Assembly: GCF_003635165.1 (NCBI RefSeq)
Contig: NZ_ML058606.1
Span: 309,393 to 373,392 of the forward strand
Length of the DNA: 64,000 nt
Direction: 5' to 3'
Source of the DNA: Burkholderia sp. Nafp2/4-1b
GTDB taxonomy: Bacteria; Pseudomonadota; Gammaproteobacteria; Burkholderiales; Burkholderiaceae
The notes below the pieces were generated by a model. The model was not told the origin of the DNA, made no database searches, and saw only the letters and a program-made list of their open reading frames with translations. This document shows, piece after piece, positions 8,668 through 20,554 of this stretch. A program made the translations under genes and the position numbers. Positions within the stretch are counted from its first letter, which is position 1. Every line of letters begins with the position of its first letter.

Positions 8668-11586
8668 ATGGCGAGTAACAACGTAGCCCAATTTGCCGCG
8701 GAACTGAAAATGCCTGCTGGTGTGCTGCTCGAACAGCTGCAGGCAGCGGGCGTCCAGAAAGCGAGTGAAGACGATGCGCTGTCCGAGACGGACAAGGCGC
8801 GTCTGCTCGATCATTTGCGCAAGTCGCACGGCGCAACCGACGGCGACAAGCGCAAGATCACGCTGACCCGCAAGCATACGTCGGAGATCAAGCAGTCTGA
8901 CGCGACGGGCAAGGCTCGCACCATTCAGGTCGAGGTTCGCAAGAAGCGTACGTTCGTCAAGCGCGACGACGTGGCCGAGGGTGCGGAACAGGGTCAGGCG
9001 CAGGTCGCCGAAGCGGACGACGATGCGGAACTGAAGCGTCGCGAGGAAGAAGCGCGCCGCGAGGCCGAGCTGCTCGAGAAGCAGGCGCAGGAACTGCGCG
9101 AGCGCCAGGAACGCCTCGAGCGCGAGGAAGCCGAGCGCCGTGCGCGCGAGGAAGCGGCTGAAGCCCAGCGCCGTCGCGCCGAGGAAGAAGCGGCGACCAA
9201 GCGTGCCGCGGCTGAAGCCGCAGCGGCACAGCAGGCAGCTGCCCAGCAGGCCGCCGAGGCCCAGCAGGAAGCAGCCGGTGCGCAGTCCGCGCAGGATGAA
9301 GCACGCGCGGCCGCCGAACGTGCGGCCCAGCGCGAAGCGGCGAAGAAGGCCGAGGACGCTGCCCGCGAGGCCGCGGACAAGGCGCGCGCCGAGCAGGAAG
9401 AGATCAGCAAGCGTCGCGCGGCGGCAGAAGCCGAAGCACGCGCGATCCGCGAAATGATGAACACGCCGCGCAAGGCCGTGGTCAAGGCAGTCGAGCCGCC
9501 GAAGCCGGTGGAACCGCCGAAGCCGGTCGAAGCGAAGGGCACGCTGCACAAGCCGGCCAAGCCGGCAGGTGCTGCACCGGCACGTCCGGCCGTGAAGAAG
9601 CCGGCTGGCGCAGCAACCACGACGACGCAGGCACCGGCAGGCGCGGGCGACCGCAACAAGAAGCCGGGCGGCGGCAAGGGCGGCTGGCAGGACGACGCAG
9701 CGAAGCGTCGCGGCATCAAGACGCGTGGCGATTCGAGCGGCGGCGTCGACCGCGGCTGGCGCGGCGGCCCGAAGGGTCGCGGCCGTCACCAGGACAGCGC
9801 ATCGTCGTTCCAGGCACCGACCGAACCGATCGTGCGTGAAGTGCACGTGCCGGAAACCGTCTCGGTTGCCGATCTCGCGCACAAGATGTCGATCAAGGCC
9901 TCCGAAGTCATCAAGGTGATGATGAAGATGGGCCAGATGGTCACGATCAACCAGGTGCTGGACCAGGAAACGGCGATGATCGTCGTCGAGGAACTGGGCC
10001 ACCGCGCGGTTGCCGCGAAGCTCGACGATCCGGAAGCACTGCTGGTCGAAGGCGAGACCACTACCGATGCGGAGCAGCTGCCGCGTCCGCCGGTCGTCAC
10101 GGTGATGGGTCACGTCGACCACGGCAAGACCTCGCTGCTCGACCACATCCGCCGCGCGAAGGTTGCAGCGGGCGAAGCGGGCGGCATTACGCAGCACATC
10201 GGCGCATATCACGTCGAAACGCCGCGTGGCGTCATCACGTTCCTCGATACGCCGGGTCACGAAGCGTTCACGGCAATGCGTGCACGCGGCGCGAAGGCGA
10301 CCGACATCGTGGTGCTGGTGGTGGCAGCCGACGACGGCGTGATGCCGCAGACGAAGGAAGCCATTGCTCACGCGAGGGCCGGTGGCGTGCCGATCGTCGT
10401 GGCGATCAACAAGATCGACAAGCCGGACGCGAACACGGATCGCGTGAAGCAGGAACTGGTGGCTGAAGGCGTCGTGCCGGAAGAATACGGTGGCGATTCG
10501 CCGTTCGTGCCGGTGTCGGCGAAGACGGGCGTCGGTATCGACGACCTCCTCGAGAACGTGCTGCTCCAGGCCGAAGTGCTGGAACTGAAGGCACCGGTCG
10601 AGGCGCCGGCGAAGGGCATCGTGATCGAAGCGAAGCTGGACAAGGGCAAGGGCCCGGTCGCAACGATCCTGGTGCAGTCCGGTACGCTGAACCGCGGCGA
10701 CATCGTCCTCGCAGGCACGGCTTACGGCCGCGTGCGGGCAATGCTCGACGAGAACGGCAAGCCGACGAAGGAAGCCGGCCCGTCGATCCCGGTCGAAATC
10801 CAGGGTCTGTCGGAAGTGCCGGGTGCAGGCGAGGAAGTGATCGTGCTGCCGGACGAGCGCAAGGCGCGCGAAATCGCGCTGTTCCGCCAGGGCAAGTTCC
10901 GCGACGTCAAGCTGGCGAAGCAGCAGGCCGCGAAGCTGGAAAGCATGCTCGAGCAGATGGGCGAAGGCGAAGTGCAGAACCTGCCGCTCATCATCAAGGC
11001 GGACGTGCAGGGCTCGCAGGAAGCGCTCGTGCAGTCGCTGCTCAAGCTGTCGACCGACGAAGTGCGCGTGCAGATCGTGCACAGCGCGGTGGGCGGCATC
11101 AGCGAAAACGACGTCAACCTGGCAACGGCATCGAAGGCGGTCATCATCGGCTTCAACACGCGTGCGGATGCTCAGGCGCGCAAGCTGGCCGAGTCGAACG
11201 GCATCGACATCCGTTACTACAACATCATCTACGACGCAGTGGATGAGGTGAAGGCGGCAATGTCGGGCATGCTCGCGCCGGAGAAGCGCGAAGTCATCAC
11301 CGGCATGGTCGAGGTGCGCCAGGTGTTCAAGGTGCCGAAGATCGGCACGGTCGCCGGCTGTATGGTCACCGACGGTATCGTCAAGCGCTCGTCGTCGGTT
11401 CGCGTGCTGCGCAACAACGTCGTGATCTTCACGGGCGAACTCGAATCGCTGAAGCGCTTCAAGGACGACGTGAAGGAAGTCAAGCAAGGCTTCGAGTGCG
11501 GCATGTCGGTGAAGAACTTCAACGACATCGTCGAAGGCGACCAGTTCGAAGTCTTCGAAGTGACCGAAGTCGCACGGACGCTGTAA
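8668..11586 (+). CDS. infB: Translation initiation factor IF-2, 972 aa
   Basis: IF-2 is the GTPase that delivers initiator tRNA to the 30S subunit and promotes subunit joining. Residues 1-50 are a first IF2-N domain. Residues about 105-275 form a long Glu/Ala/Arg-rich helical segment, then come Pro/Lys/Ala linkers and a Gly-rich stretch, and a second IF2-N domain starts at about residue 389. The GTPase core has GHVDHGKT (481-488), DTPGHE (527-532) and NKID (581-584), all intact, followed by domains II-IV including the initiator-tRNA-binding C-terminus. Length fits betaproteobacterial IF-2. The terminator at 11607-11642 follows it. Confidence 0.97.
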   Translation: MASNNVAQFAAELKMPAGVLLEQLQAAGVQKASEDDALSETDKARLLDHLRKSHGATDGDKRKITLTRKHTSEIKQSDATGKARTIQVEVRKKRTFVKRDDVAEGAEQGQAQVAEADDDAELKRREEEARREAELLEKQAQELRERQERLEREEAERRAREEAAEAQRRRAEEEAATKRAAAEAAAAQQAAAQQAAEAQQEAAGAQSAQDEARAAAERAAQREAAKKAEDAAREAADKARAEQEEISKRRAAAEAEARAIREMMNTPRKAVVKAVEPPKPVEPPKPVEAKGTLHKPAKPAGAAPARPAVKKPAGAATTTTQAPAGAGDRNKKPGGGKGGWQDDAAKRRGIKTRGDSSGGVDRGWRGGPKGRGRHQDSASSFQAPTEPIVREVHVPETVSVADLAHKMSIKASEVIKVMMKMGQMVTINQVLDQETAMIVVEELGHRAVAAKLDDPEALLVEGETTTDAEQLPRPPVVTVMGHVDHGKTSLLDHIRRAKVAAGEAGGITQHIGAYHVETPRGVITFLDTPGHEAFTAMRARGAKATDIVVLVVAADDGVMPQTKEAIAHARAGGVPIVVAINKIDKPDANTDRVKQELVAEGVVPEEYGGDSPFVPVSAKTGVGIDDLLENVLLQAEVLELKAPVEAPAKGIVIEAKLDKGKGPVATILVQSGTLNRGDIVLAGTAYGRVRAMLDENGKPTKEAGPSIPVEIQGLSEVPGAGEEVIVLPDERKAREIALFRQGKFRDVKLAKQQAAKLESMLEQMGEGEVQNLPLIIKADVQGSQEALVQSLLKLSTDEVRVQIVHSAVGGISENDVNLATASKAVIIGFNTRADAQARKLAESNGIDIRYYNIIYDAVDEVKAAMSGMLAPEKREVITGMVEVRQVFKVPKIGTVAGCMVTDGIVKRSSSVRVLRNNVVIFTGELESLKRFKDDVKEVKQGFECGMSVKNFNDIVEGDQFEVFEVTEVARTL

Positions 11587-11606
11587 TCGTCGCGTAACGG
11601 CTCATG

Positions 11607-11642
11607 GGGCGGGGCAGGCTTTGGGCCTGTCCCGCCCATTTT
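11607..11642 (+). terminator. Intrinsic terminator between infB and rbfA
   Basis: A 13-bp GC-rich stem (arms 11607-11619 and 11625-11637, one G-U pair, loop TTTGG) is followed by ATTTT. The T-run is short, so read-through into rbfA is likely; rbfA shows no obvious promoter of its own. Confidence 0.65.
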
Positions 11643-11700
11643 CATGGTGGCGTGCTAATGGCGCGCCCCTTTATCCTGATAAACGGATCACGGATCGATC

Positions 11701-12099
11701 ATGTCCAGGAAGCGTACTTCCCCCAATCGCAACGTTCAGATTGCCGATCAGATTCAGCGCGATCTGTCCGAACTCATCATGCGCGAGGTCAAAGACCCGC
11801 GCATCGGCATCGTGACCATCCAGAGCGTGGAACTCACGCCCGACTACGCGCATGCGAAGGTCTATTTCACGGCACTCACCGGCGATCCCGACAAGACGCA
11901 GGAAGCGCTGAACCACGCATCGGGCCACCTGCACAACCTGCTGTTCAAGCGTCTGCACATTCATACGGTGCCGACGCTGCATTTCCATTACGACCAGACG
12001 ATCGAAAAGGCCGTGGAGATGTCGCGCCTGATCAAGGAAGCCAACTCGACGCGCGCGAAGGACGACGACGAAGCCGACGCCCCCGCGAAGGACGATTGA
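11701..12099 (+). CDS. rbfA: 30S ribosome-binding factor RbfA, 132 aa
   Basis: RbfA is a KH-fold protein that matures the 5' end of 16S rRNA and is needed for cold adaptation. The family start is clear: [18 protein letters not shown] sequence, then [13 protein letters not shown] and [15 protein letters not shown], ending with [20 protein letters not shown] short acidic Asp/Glu tail extends it slightly beyond the usual 120 aa. It precedes truB by 13 nt, the standard pairing. Confidence 0.95.
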   Translation: MSRKRTSPNRNVQIADQIQRDLSELIMREVKDPRIGIVTIQSVELTPDYAHAKVYFTALTGDPDKTQEALNHASGHLHNLLFKRLHIHTVPTLHFHYDQTIEKAVEMSRLIKEANSTRAKDDDEADAPAKDD

Positions 12100-12112
12100 G
12101 CGCGCGCGCCCT

Positions 12113-13045
12113 ATGACGACTGCAGCTCCCCAACGTCCACGCGTGCCGCGGCGCGCGCTGGACGGTGTGCTCCTGCTCGACAAGCCGGTCGGCCTGTCGA
12201 GCAACGACGCACTGATTCGCGCGAAGCGCCTGCTGCTCGCGAAGAAAGCCGGTCATACCGGCACGCTCGATCCGCTGGCTTCGGGCCTGCTGCCGCTGTG
12301 TTTCGGCGAAGCGACGAAGTTTTCGCAGGACTTGCTGGAAGCGGACAAGACCTACGAAGCGACGATGCGTCTCGGCGTGCGCACGACCACCGGCGATGCG
12401 GAGGGCGATGTGCTCGATACGCGCGAGGTCGCATGCGATCGTGCGGCGGTCGAGGCCGCACTCGCGCGCTTTACCGGCGAGATCGTGCAGGTGCCGCCGA
12501 TGTATTCGGCGCTCAAGCGCGACGGCAAGCCGCTGTACGAATATGCGCGCGCCGGCCAGACCGTCGAACGGGAAGGTCGCAACGTGACGATCCATGCGCT
12601 CGATCTGCTGGCCTGCGAGTTGCCGGACGTGACGTTTCGCGTGACCTGCAGCAAGGGCACGTATGTGCGAACGCTGGCCGAAGATATCGGCGAAGCCCTC
12701 GGCTGCGGCGCGCATCTGACGATGCTGCGCCGCACGGGTGTCGGCGCGCTGACGCTCGAGCACGCGGTGACGCTCGACGCGCTGTCCGACGCCGCGGAAG
12801 GCGCGCGCGACGCGTGGCTTCAGCCGGTCGACGCATTGCTGTCGACGTTTCCGCTCGTGCGTCTCGACGAAACCAGCGCGAAGCGCTTCCTGCACGGCCA
12901 GCGCCTGCCGCTGTCGGCGCTCGATTCGATCGACGCAGCCGAGGGCGAGCGTGTGCGCGTGTACGACGCGCAGCGACTGCTCGGCGTGGCGCGCAAGGTC
13001 AATGGCGTGCTCGCGCCCGAACGCCTCGTCGTGACGGCCGCATGA
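12113..13045 (+). CDS. truB: tRNA pseudouridine(55) synthase TruB, 310 aa
   Basis: TruB makes the universally conserved pseudouridine 55 in the T-loop of tRNAs. The catalytic motif GHTGTLDPLASGLL is present with nucleophile Asp53. The TruB-specific thumb and YSALK motif (QVPPMYSALKRDGKPLYEYA), and the KGTYVRTLAEDIG motif, are all seen. The C-terminal part is a PUA-like domain. Length is typical. It is the last gene of the translation cluster and is followed by a strong bidirectional terminator. Confidence 0.96.
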   Translation: MTTAAPQRPRVPRRALDGVLLLDKPVGLSSNDALIRAKRLLLAKKAGHTGTLDPLASGLLPLCFGEATKFSQDLLEADKTYEATMRLGVRTTTGDAEGDVLDTREVACDRAAVEAALARFTGEIVQVPPMYSALKRDGKPLYEYARAGQTVEREGRNVTIHALDLLACELPDVTFRVTCSKGTYVRTLAEDIGEALGCGAHLTMLRRTGVGALTLEHAVTLDALSDAAEGARDAWLQPVDALLSTFPLVRLDETSAKRFLHGQRLPLSALDSIDAAEGERVRVYDAQRLLGVARKVNGVLAPERLVVTAA

Positions 13046-13080
13046 TGCGCGGCGCGCAAGCGCCGTCGTCGTAACGAAAA

Positions 13081-13110
13081 AAATGCCCGGTCGATTCGAC
13101 CGGGCATTTT
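13081..13110. terminator. Bidirectional terminator between truB and emrB
   Basis: A perfect 13-bp stem (AAATGCCCGGTCG with its complement, loop ATT) carries T-rich sequence on both strands. It lies between the convergent truB and efflux operons and can stop both. Confidence 0.9.
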
Positions 13111-13144
13111 CTTTGGGGCGCACGGTCTCAGTCGAGCGCCGTGC

Positions 13145-14704
13145 TCAGTGTGCAGCCGATGCCGCCGCACCCGCATCGCCGCCGCCCGCGCGTTCGGGCT
13201 TCGTGATCCAGATCAGCCCGATCAGCAGCACGAAGATCGCCGCCGAGATGTAGAACAGATCGTTCACGCCGAGTTGCGCGGCCTGCTGCGTGGCCATGTT
13301 GTTGATCAGGCCGTGCGCCTGGTCCTGCGTCAGCCCGAGGTTGCGCATCTGCGTGACGGCCTGGTTGAACGTCGGGTTGTACGGGTTGGTCTGCTCGACC
13401 AGTTGCGCGTGGTGGAAGTTGTTCCGGTGATCCCACGCGGTCTGGAAGATCGACGTGCCGATGCCGCCGCACATGATCCGCACGAAGTTCGACAGGCCCG
13501 ACGCCGCGGGAATGCGGTGGCCGGGCAGGCCGGACAGCGTGATCGACACGAGCGGGATGAAGAAGCCGGCCATCGCGATGCCTTGCACGAGCGTCGGCAA
13601 CGTCAGCGACCATTCGTCGACGCCGGTCGTGTAGCCCGAGCGCATCCAGAAACACAGCGCGAATATCAGGAACGCGGCGGTCGCGATGTAGCGCGGGTCC
13701 GTGCGCGGCAGGAACTTGCCGGTCAGCGGCGACAGTAGGATCGCGAACAGGCCCACGGGCGCCATCACGAGGCCGGCGTCGGTTGCGGTGTAGCCGATCT
13801 GGGTCTGCAGCCACAGCGGCAGCAGCACGAGGTTGCCGAAGTAGAGCCCGTAGCCGACCGAGAGCGCGATCGTGCCGCCCGTGAAGTTGCGCATGCGGAA
13901 CAGCGACAGGTCGACGACCGGATGTTCGGCGGTCAGCTCCCAGATCACGAAGAACGCGAACGAGATGATCGCGATGAGCGCGAGCGCGACGATCGTCGTC
14001 GATGCGAACCAGTCCAGATCCTTGCCCTTGTCGAGCATGATCTGCAGCGAGCCGACCCACAGCACCAGCAGCGCGAGGCCGACACCGTCGATCGGCGCAC
14101 GGCGCACCGTCGATTCGCGCGTGCGATAGATCGACCACGTGGCCAGCGCGGCGGCGATGCCGACCGGGATGTTCACGTAGAAGATCCACGGCCACGAGTA
14201 GTTGTCCGAGATCCAGCCGCCGAGGATCGGGCCCGCGACCGGCGCGATCAACGTCGTCATCGACCACAGCGCGAGTGCCATCGGCGCCTTCGCACGCGGA
14301 TAACTCGACAGCAGCAGCGATTGCGACAGCGGGATCATCGGCCCCGCGACCGCGCCCTGGAGCACGCGCGACGCGAGCAGGAACGGCAGGCTCGGCGCCA
14401 GCCCGCACATCCACGACGAGATGACGAACAGGATGATCGACGCGAGGAACAGGCGAACCTGGCCGAAGCGGTCGGTCAGCCAGCCCGTCAGCGGCACGGA
14501 GATCGCGTTCGCGACCGCGAACGACGTGATGACCCACGTACCCTGGTCGGACGACACGCCGAGGTCGCCCGAGATGGTCGGGATCGCGACGTTCGCGATG
14601 GACGTGTCGAGCACGTTCATGAACACCGCGAGCGATACCGCGATCGTCCCGAGCACGAGTTGCCCGCCTTGCAGCGGCGGGTGGGAGACAGGAGCCTGTG
14701 CCAT
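13145..14704 (-). CDS. emrB: EmrB-type MFS multidrug efflux permease (DHA2 family), 519 aa
   Basis: This is an inner-membrane proton-drug antiporter of the 14-helix DHA2 family. It has the length of EmrB and the family hallmarks: an N-terminal helix with FMNVLDTSIANVAIPTI (motif D1), GWLTDRFGQVRLF (motif A) and RVLQGAVAGPMIPLSQ (motif C-like). The C-terminal tail is short and Ala/Gly-rich. It is the last gene of a minus-strand operon marR-OMF-emrA-emrB, ending at the bidirectional terminator near 13081. The order matches emrRCAB of Stenotrophomonas maltophilia. Substrates (hydrophobic drugs, uncouplers or fusaric-acid-like compounds) cannot be told from sequence. Confidence 0.92.
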   Translation of the reverse strand: MAQAPVSHPPLQGGQLVLGTIAVSLAVFMNVLDTSIANVAIPTISGDLGVSSDQGTWVITSFAVANAISVPLTGWLTDRFGQVRLFLASIILFVISSWMCGLAPSLPFLLASRVLQGAVAGPMIPLSQSLLLSSYPRAKAPMALALWSMTTLIAPVAGPILGGWISDNYSWPWIFYVNIPVGIAAALATWSIYRTRESTVRRAPIDGVGLALLVLWVGSLQIMLDKGKDLDWFASTTIVALALIAIISFAFFVIWELTAEHPVVDLSLFRMRNFTGGTIALSVGYGLYFGNLVLLPLWLQTQIGYTATDAGLVMAPVGLFAILLSPLTGKFLPRTDPRYIATAAFLIFALCFWMRSGYTTGVDEWSLTLPTLVQGIAMAGFFIPLVSITLSGLPGHRIPAASGLSNFVRIMCGGIGTSIFQTAWDHRNNFHHAQLVEQTNPYNPTFNQAVTQMRNLGLTQDQAHGLINNMATQQAAQLGVNDLFYISAAIFVLLIGLIWITKPERAGGGDAGAAASAAH

Positions 14705-14731
14705 GTCGGTAGTTTTTCCGGAGTCGGACGG

Positions 14732-15949
14732 TTACATCATCTTCGCGGCGGTGTTCGACTTCGCCGCGGCCGGTGCCGGCGCGTTGCCGCCGGCGTTCTC
14801 GGCGATGATGCGCGCGATCTCGGCGTCGGCTTCGTCGCCGTACTTCGCGAACACGTTGGTCTCGTAGACCGTGTTCTGCGCGTTGGCGAGCTGGTCGCCG
14901 CGCTCGTCCTTGATGTCGACGTCGACCTGCATCGACAGGCCGATGCGCAGCGGGTGCTTCTCGAGCTCCTTCGGATCGATCTCGATACGCACCGGCAGGC
15001 GCTGCACGACCTTGATCCAGTTACCCGTGGCGTTCTGCGCGGGCAGCAGCGAGAACGCCGAGCCCGTGCCGGCCGAGAAGCCGACCACCTTGCCGTGGTA
15101 GACCGCCGACGAACCGTAGATATCGGCCGTCAGTTCGACCGGCTGGCCGATGCGCATGTGCTTGAGCTGGACTTCCTTGAAGTTCGCGTCGACCCACACC
15201 GCGTTCAGCGGCACGACCGACATCAGCGGGTTGCCCGGCGACACGCGCTGGCCGACCTGCACCGAGCGCTTCGCGACATAGCCGGTGACCGGCGCGGGGA
15301 GCACGTTACGCGCGTTCGCGAGGTATGCGTCGCGAACTTTTGCTGCCGCGGCCATCACGTTCGGGTGCGATGCGATCGTCGTGTTCGCGGTGAGTGCGCG
15401 GTTCGATGCGAGCTGCTGTTGCGCGGCGTCGACCGATGCCTGCGCGGCGCGCACGGCGTCGCGTGCATGGGAGATTTCTTCCTGCGACACGGCGCCCGTC
15501 TGCGCGACGGCCACGCGGCGACGCAGATCGTCCTGCGCCTTCGACAGGTCGGACTGGCGCAGCGCGACTTGCGCGCGGTACTGGTCGTCGTTGACGAACA
15601 GGCCGCGCACCTGGCGCACCGTTTGCGCGAGGTTGGCTTCGGCCTGCTGCAGCGCGACCTGCGAGTCGGCCGGGTCGAGCACGACGAGCGGATCGCCGGC
15701 CTTGACCGTCTGCGTATCGTCGGCCTTCACGGCGATCACGGTGCCCGTGACCTGCGGCGTGATCTGCACGACGTTGCCGTTGACGTACGCGTCGTCCGTC
15801 TCTTCATGGAACCGTGCGACGAGGAAGTAGTACAGACCGTACGCGATGGCCGCGATCACGATGACCGCGATCAGCAGCGTCATCATCCGTTTGCGCTTCC
15901 CGTTGTTCTGCGACTGTGCGCTGGCGGCGTTTTGTTGAGGGTCGCTCAT
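14732..15949 (-). CDS. emrA: EmrA-type membrane fusion protein (HlyD family), 405 aa
   Basis: This periplasmic adaptor links EmrB to the outer-membrane channel. A cytoplasmic N-terminus of about 20 residues is followed by one transmembrane helix (LLIAVIVIAAIAYGLYYFLV). Then come the EETDDAYVNGNVVQITPQVTG signature of EmrA proteins, a lipoyl half-motif, a long helical hairpin (about 95-210, Gln/Ala-rich) and a beta-barrel domain with GYVAKRSVQVGQRVSPGNPL. It starts 52 nt downstream of the outer-membrane gene and ends 27 nt before emrB, consistent with one transcript. Confidence 0.92.
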   Translation of the reverse strand: MSDPQQNAASAQSQNNGKRKRMMTLLIAVIVIAAIAYGLYYFLVARFHEETDDAYVNGNVVQITPQVTGTVIAVKADDTQTVKAGDPLVVLDPADSQVALQQAEANLAQTVRQVRGLFVNDDQYRAQVALRQSDLSKAQDDLRRRVAVAQTGAVSQEEISHARDAVRAAQASVDAAQQQLASNRALTANTTIASHPNVMAAAAKVRDAYLANARNVLPAPVTGYVAKRSVQVGQRVSPGNPLMSVVPLNAVWVDANFKEVQLKHMRIGQPVELTADIYGSSAVYHGKVVGFSAGTGSAFSLLPAQNATGNWIKVVQRLPVRIEIDPKELEKHPLRIGLSMQVDVDIKDERGDQLANAQNTVYETNVFAKYGDEADAEIARIIAENAGGNAPAPAAAKSNTAAKMM

Positions 15950-16001
15950 GGCGATTTTCTCCGTCCGTTATTTCGAGTGTCTGCGTAGTGGTGGCGCCGG
16001 A

Positions 16002-17498
16002 TCAGTTGGCGGCCTGTCGGGTCTGCCGGTCGGCGTCGGGCGCGGCGAGCCGCGTGCCGGTCGCGTCGAACCCGCCGCCGAGCGCCTTGATCAGCGCGAG
16101 CTGCATGTCGCGCCGGCGCATCTTCAGGTTGGTCACCGTCTGTTCCGCTGCGAGGCGGTTGCTGTCAGCGGTCAGCACCTGCAGCTGCGGCGACAGGCCG
16201 GCCTTGTAGCGGATCACGGCGAGGTCGTACGCACGCGTCGACGCGTCGAGCGCGCGCTGTGCGTCGTCCATCTGGCGATCGACCGCGCGGATCGACGCGA
16301 CCTGCGTCGCGACGTCGTTCAGCGCGCTGATCAGCGTCTGGTTGTAGTTCGCGACCGACAGGTCGAAGTCCGCATAGCGGCCCTTGAGCTGCGCACGCAA
16401 CGCGCCGGCATCGAAGATCGGCAGGTGGATGGCCGGGCCGAACTGCGCCTGGCGGCTCGCGAAATTCAGGAATTTGCCCCAGCCGAACGCATCGAAGCCG
16501 AACCCGGCCGTGAGGTTCACGTCGGGGAAGAACTCGGCCTTCGCTTCCTTTACGTCGTGCATCGCGGCCTCGACCTGCCAGCGCGCGGCCACGATGTCGG
16601 GGCGGCGCGACACGAGGTCGGCCGGCAGGTTGCCGGGCAGCGCGACTTCGGCGGTCGGGTTCACCACCGGCGCGGCGATCTGCAGGCCGCGGTCCGGCCC
16701 CTTGCCGAGCAGCGCGGCGAGCTGGTAGCGCACGGTCGTGATCTGGCCGTCGAGGTCGGACAGCGACGCTTGCGTCGTCGCGATGTTGCCGCGTGCGGTC
16801 TGGCGTTCCACGTTGGTGTCGAGGCCGGCCGACACGCGGCCGTCGGTGATCTTGCCGACCGTCTGGCGGTTGTCGATCTCGCGCTGCGCGATGTCGCGCA
16901 GCGCATACAGCTGCGCGAGCGAGTTGTAGGTGCGCGCGACCGACGACGCGAGCGTGATGCGCGCCTGCTGCATGTCGGCTTCGGCGGCCTTTTCCTGCGA
17001 CACGGCCGTGTGCAGCCGCTCGCGGTTCTTGCCCCACAGGTCGAGATCCCACGACGCGCTCGCGAGCGCGTTGTTCTCGCTATACCACTGGCCGCCGTAC
17101 GGGGGCGGGAACAGCGCGTTCGACGAATACAGCTCGCGCGTCCACGAGTAGCTGGCTTCGGCCTTCGGCATCAGGTTCGAGCGCGACGTTTCGATGTACG
17201 ACGACGCCTTCGCGATGCGCGCCTGCGCCTGCGCGATCGACGGGCTGCCCTGGAGCGCCTCGTCGATCAGCTTCGGCAACTGCGGATCGCCGAACTGGTT
17301 CGCCCAGTCGAGCGCCGGCCATTGGCCGCCTTGGGCCGGCAGGCTCTGGGCCGTTTCGAATTGCGACGCGGGAGCGATCTGCTTGTCGCTCTTGATGCCG
17401 ATGTAGTTTGCGCAGCCCGCCAGCGCGAGCGCGGCCACCGCGGCAGCGACGGCGGCGCGGCACGACCCGGCGCGCACGGACAACGGGGAGGATTTCAT
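16002..17498 (-). CDS. NodT-family outer-membrane efflux lipoprotein, 498 aa
   Basis: This is a TolC-like channel that completes the tripartite pump. The signal sequence ends in LALAGC, a lipobox, so the protein is anchored by lipid at its N-terminal Cys. Two repeated OEP domains follow (about 60-260 and 270-480), seen from SPSIAQAQARIAKASS, SWDLDLWGKNR and RPDIVAARWQVEAA. The ATG at 17498 is chosen over an in-frame ATG at 17534 because AGGGAAC lies 7-8 nt upstream and the signal peptide then starts with MKSS. It lies between marR and emrA on the minus strand; the homologous gene in emrRCAB-type operons is called emrC. Confidence 0.9.
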   Translation of the reverse strand: MKSSPLSVRAGSCRAAVAAAVAALALAGCANYIGIKSDKQIAPASQFETAQSLPAQGGQWPALDWANQFGDPQLPKLIDEALQGSPSIAQAQARIAKASSYIETSRSNLMPKAEASYSWTRELYSSNALFPPPYGGQWYSENNALASASWDLDLWGKNRERLHTAVSQEKAAEADMQQARITLASSVARTYNSLAQLYALRDIAQREIDNRQTVGKITDGRVSAGLDTNVERQTARGNIATTQASLSDLDGQITTVRYQLAALLGKGPDRGLQIAAPVVNPTAEVALPGNLPADLVSRRPDIVAARWQVEAAMHDVKEAKAEFFPDVNLTAGFGFDAFGWGKFLNFASRQAQFGPAIHLPIFDAGALRAQLKGRYADFDLSVANYNQTLISALNDVATQVASIRAVDRQMDDAQRALDASTRAYDLAVIRYKAGLSPQLQVLTADSNRLAAEQTVTNLKMRRRDMQLALIKALGGGFDATGTRLAAPDADRQTRQAAN

Positions 17499-17585
17499 CG
17501 CGCTGTTCCCTGACTCGGAATGAATGATGGACACTGCAAGGATTTCCTTACATTAATCTGTCAAAAGTTATTGTTATGGCAACTA

Positions 17586-18077
17586 TTACGTGATGCTGCC
17601 GCCGGCGTTCTCGCAATAGTTGCTGAGAATGCGGCGCAGCATGCTCTTCAGGAAACCGACTTCTTCGGGCGTAAATCCGTCGAGCAACTCGTCGAGCACG
17701 CTGCGGAATACCGGCGGCAACCGCTCGGCAAGCGCGCGGCCTTCGTCGGTCAGTTCGAGGCGCACGACCCGCCGATCCTCGATGCTGCGCACGCGGGACA
17801 GCAGGCCGCGTTTCTCGACACGATCGAGCAGGCGCGTGACCGCGCTCGCGTCGATCCCGTATTCCCGCGCGAGTTCGGCGGCCGTCGAGCATTTGCCGAC
17901 CGCGATCATGAACAGCATGCTCGCCTGGGTCCCGGTAATGCCGAGCTCTTCCTGCGTGCGCTGCGTGACGAGGTTGGTCATGACCGACTTCACACGCGAC
18001 ATCAGATAGCCGACGCTGTCGTTCATCTGATACGTGGACAGCGGCGAAACGGGCGGTTGGGAAGGAGAATCCGACAT
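17586..18077 (-). CDS. MarR-family repressor of the efflux operon, 163 aa
   Basis: A winged helix-turn-helix regulator of the MarR/EmrR family. The core is seen in TQRTQEELGITGTQASMLFM, then the recognition region SAVTRLLDRVEKRGLLSR and the wing with SIEDRRVVRLELTDEGR. It is the first gene of the efflux operon (87 nt before the outer-membrane gene) and so probably represses itself and the pump until a ligand binds. A promoter with overlapping palindromes lies directly upstream (18112-18141). Length and position match emrR genes. The ligand is unknown. Confidence 0.9.
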   Translation of the reverse strand: MSDSPSQPPVSPLSTYQMNDSVGYLMSRVKSVMTNLVTQRTQEELGITGTQASMLFMIAVGKCSTAAELAREYGIDASAVTRLLDRVEKRGLLSRVRSIEDRRVVRLELTDEGRALAERLPPVFRSVLDELLDGFTPEEVGFLKSMLRRILSNYCENAGGSIT

Positions 18078-18111
18078 AAAACCCTGAAGCTGCAATAGTT
18101 GACTAGGCAGC

Positions 18112-18141
18112 AGTATAGGCGCTATATGCTTGCCGCGGCAA
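18112..18141 (-). promoter_or_regulatory. marR/efflux operon promoter with two palindromes
   Basis: On the minus strand TTGCCG (18141-18136) and TATACT (18117-18112) are separated by 18 nt. TATAG-GCG-CTATA (18114-18126) overlaps the -10, and the perfect 12-bp palindrome TTGCCGCGGCAA (18130-18141) overlaps the -35. Both are well placed to be MarR operators. Confidence 0.6.
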
Positions 18142-18314
18142 ATATTAATCGAACGGGCGAGTGCCCGCTTCGTACGACGAAATTCCCTTGCCAGCGGCAG
18201 GGTTTTGGGGGCGTCGGCAGCGGTGTCGGCCGGCCGGCTTGCGGCTCCGGTGCGCGGGCAGGGGCGCGCCGTGCGTCGCGTTACAACTGCCGTCGGGCTT
18301 TCGACATTCTCACG

Positions 18315-18323
18315 TGCTATAAT
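18315..18323 (+). promoter_or_regulatory. typA extended -10 promoter
   Basis: TGCTATAAT is a consensus extended -10 element (TGn plus perfect TATAAT), about 88 nt upstream of the typA ATG. No good -35 is visible, as is usual for this promoter class. Confidence 0.6.
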
Positions 18324-18410
18324 TTGCGGTTTCCAAGCTGCAACGCGCGCGCACGTGTCCCGGTGACAGACGAGCGTGCGCGTTTGCGCGTTCAACGATT
18401 TCAGGTTTCT

Positions 18411-20237
<1,827 letters not shown>

Positions 20238-20266
20238 GCATCGATCGTTCCTGTGCATCACGAAAG

Positions 20267-20291
20267 AGGCTGCCTTCGGGCAGCCTTTTTT
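20267..20291 (+). terminator. typA intrinsic terminator
   Basis: An 8-bp stem AGGCTGCC/GGCAGCCT closed by a stable TTCG tetraloop is followed by five further T. It lies 30 nt after the typA stop. Confidence 0.9.
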
Positions 20292-20554
20292 GCATCTGCG
20301 CGATGCGCAACCGGGCAGCCCGCAAAACACTGTTCCCGATGGTCGTGGCAATCCGGCAAAACCCCGTCGTACGGTGCTTTCAGGCACGTTTCGGCGTGAA
20401 CCCCGGTAACGGTTCTGTGATATGCTGCGCGCACGCAAGTTTTAGGTCCTTCCAAGCAAGACTTGATTCGCAATCCGCTAAACGGTCAGGCCGTGTCGCG
20501 GAAGGTTGAGTAACCCGCTATTTCTCGAGAAGCTCGAAGAAAGGTGAGCGTAAA
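20292..20554 (+). promoter_or_regulatory. Upstream region of the sucA operon
   Basis: No gene is seen. TGTGATATGCT (about 20416-20426) could serve as an extended -10 but has no matching -35. The leader to sucA would be about 120 nt. GAAAGGTGAG lies before the ATG. I see no riboswitch-like structure. Confidence 0.35.

Larger units (their letters stand above)
18078..18410. other. Divergent intergenic region between marR and typA
   Basis: No gene is seen in these 333 bases. The left part holds the marR promoter and palindromes (18112-18141, minus strand). The right part holds the typA promoter: an extended -10 TGCTATAAT at 18315-18323, with no strong -35. The middle is GC-rich without clear structure. 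Confidence 0.6.

Noticed and set aside
20292..20554. Riboswitch or small RNA upstream of sucA
   Set aside because: No stable conserved-looking fold, no T-run and no clear promoter for a separate RNA.
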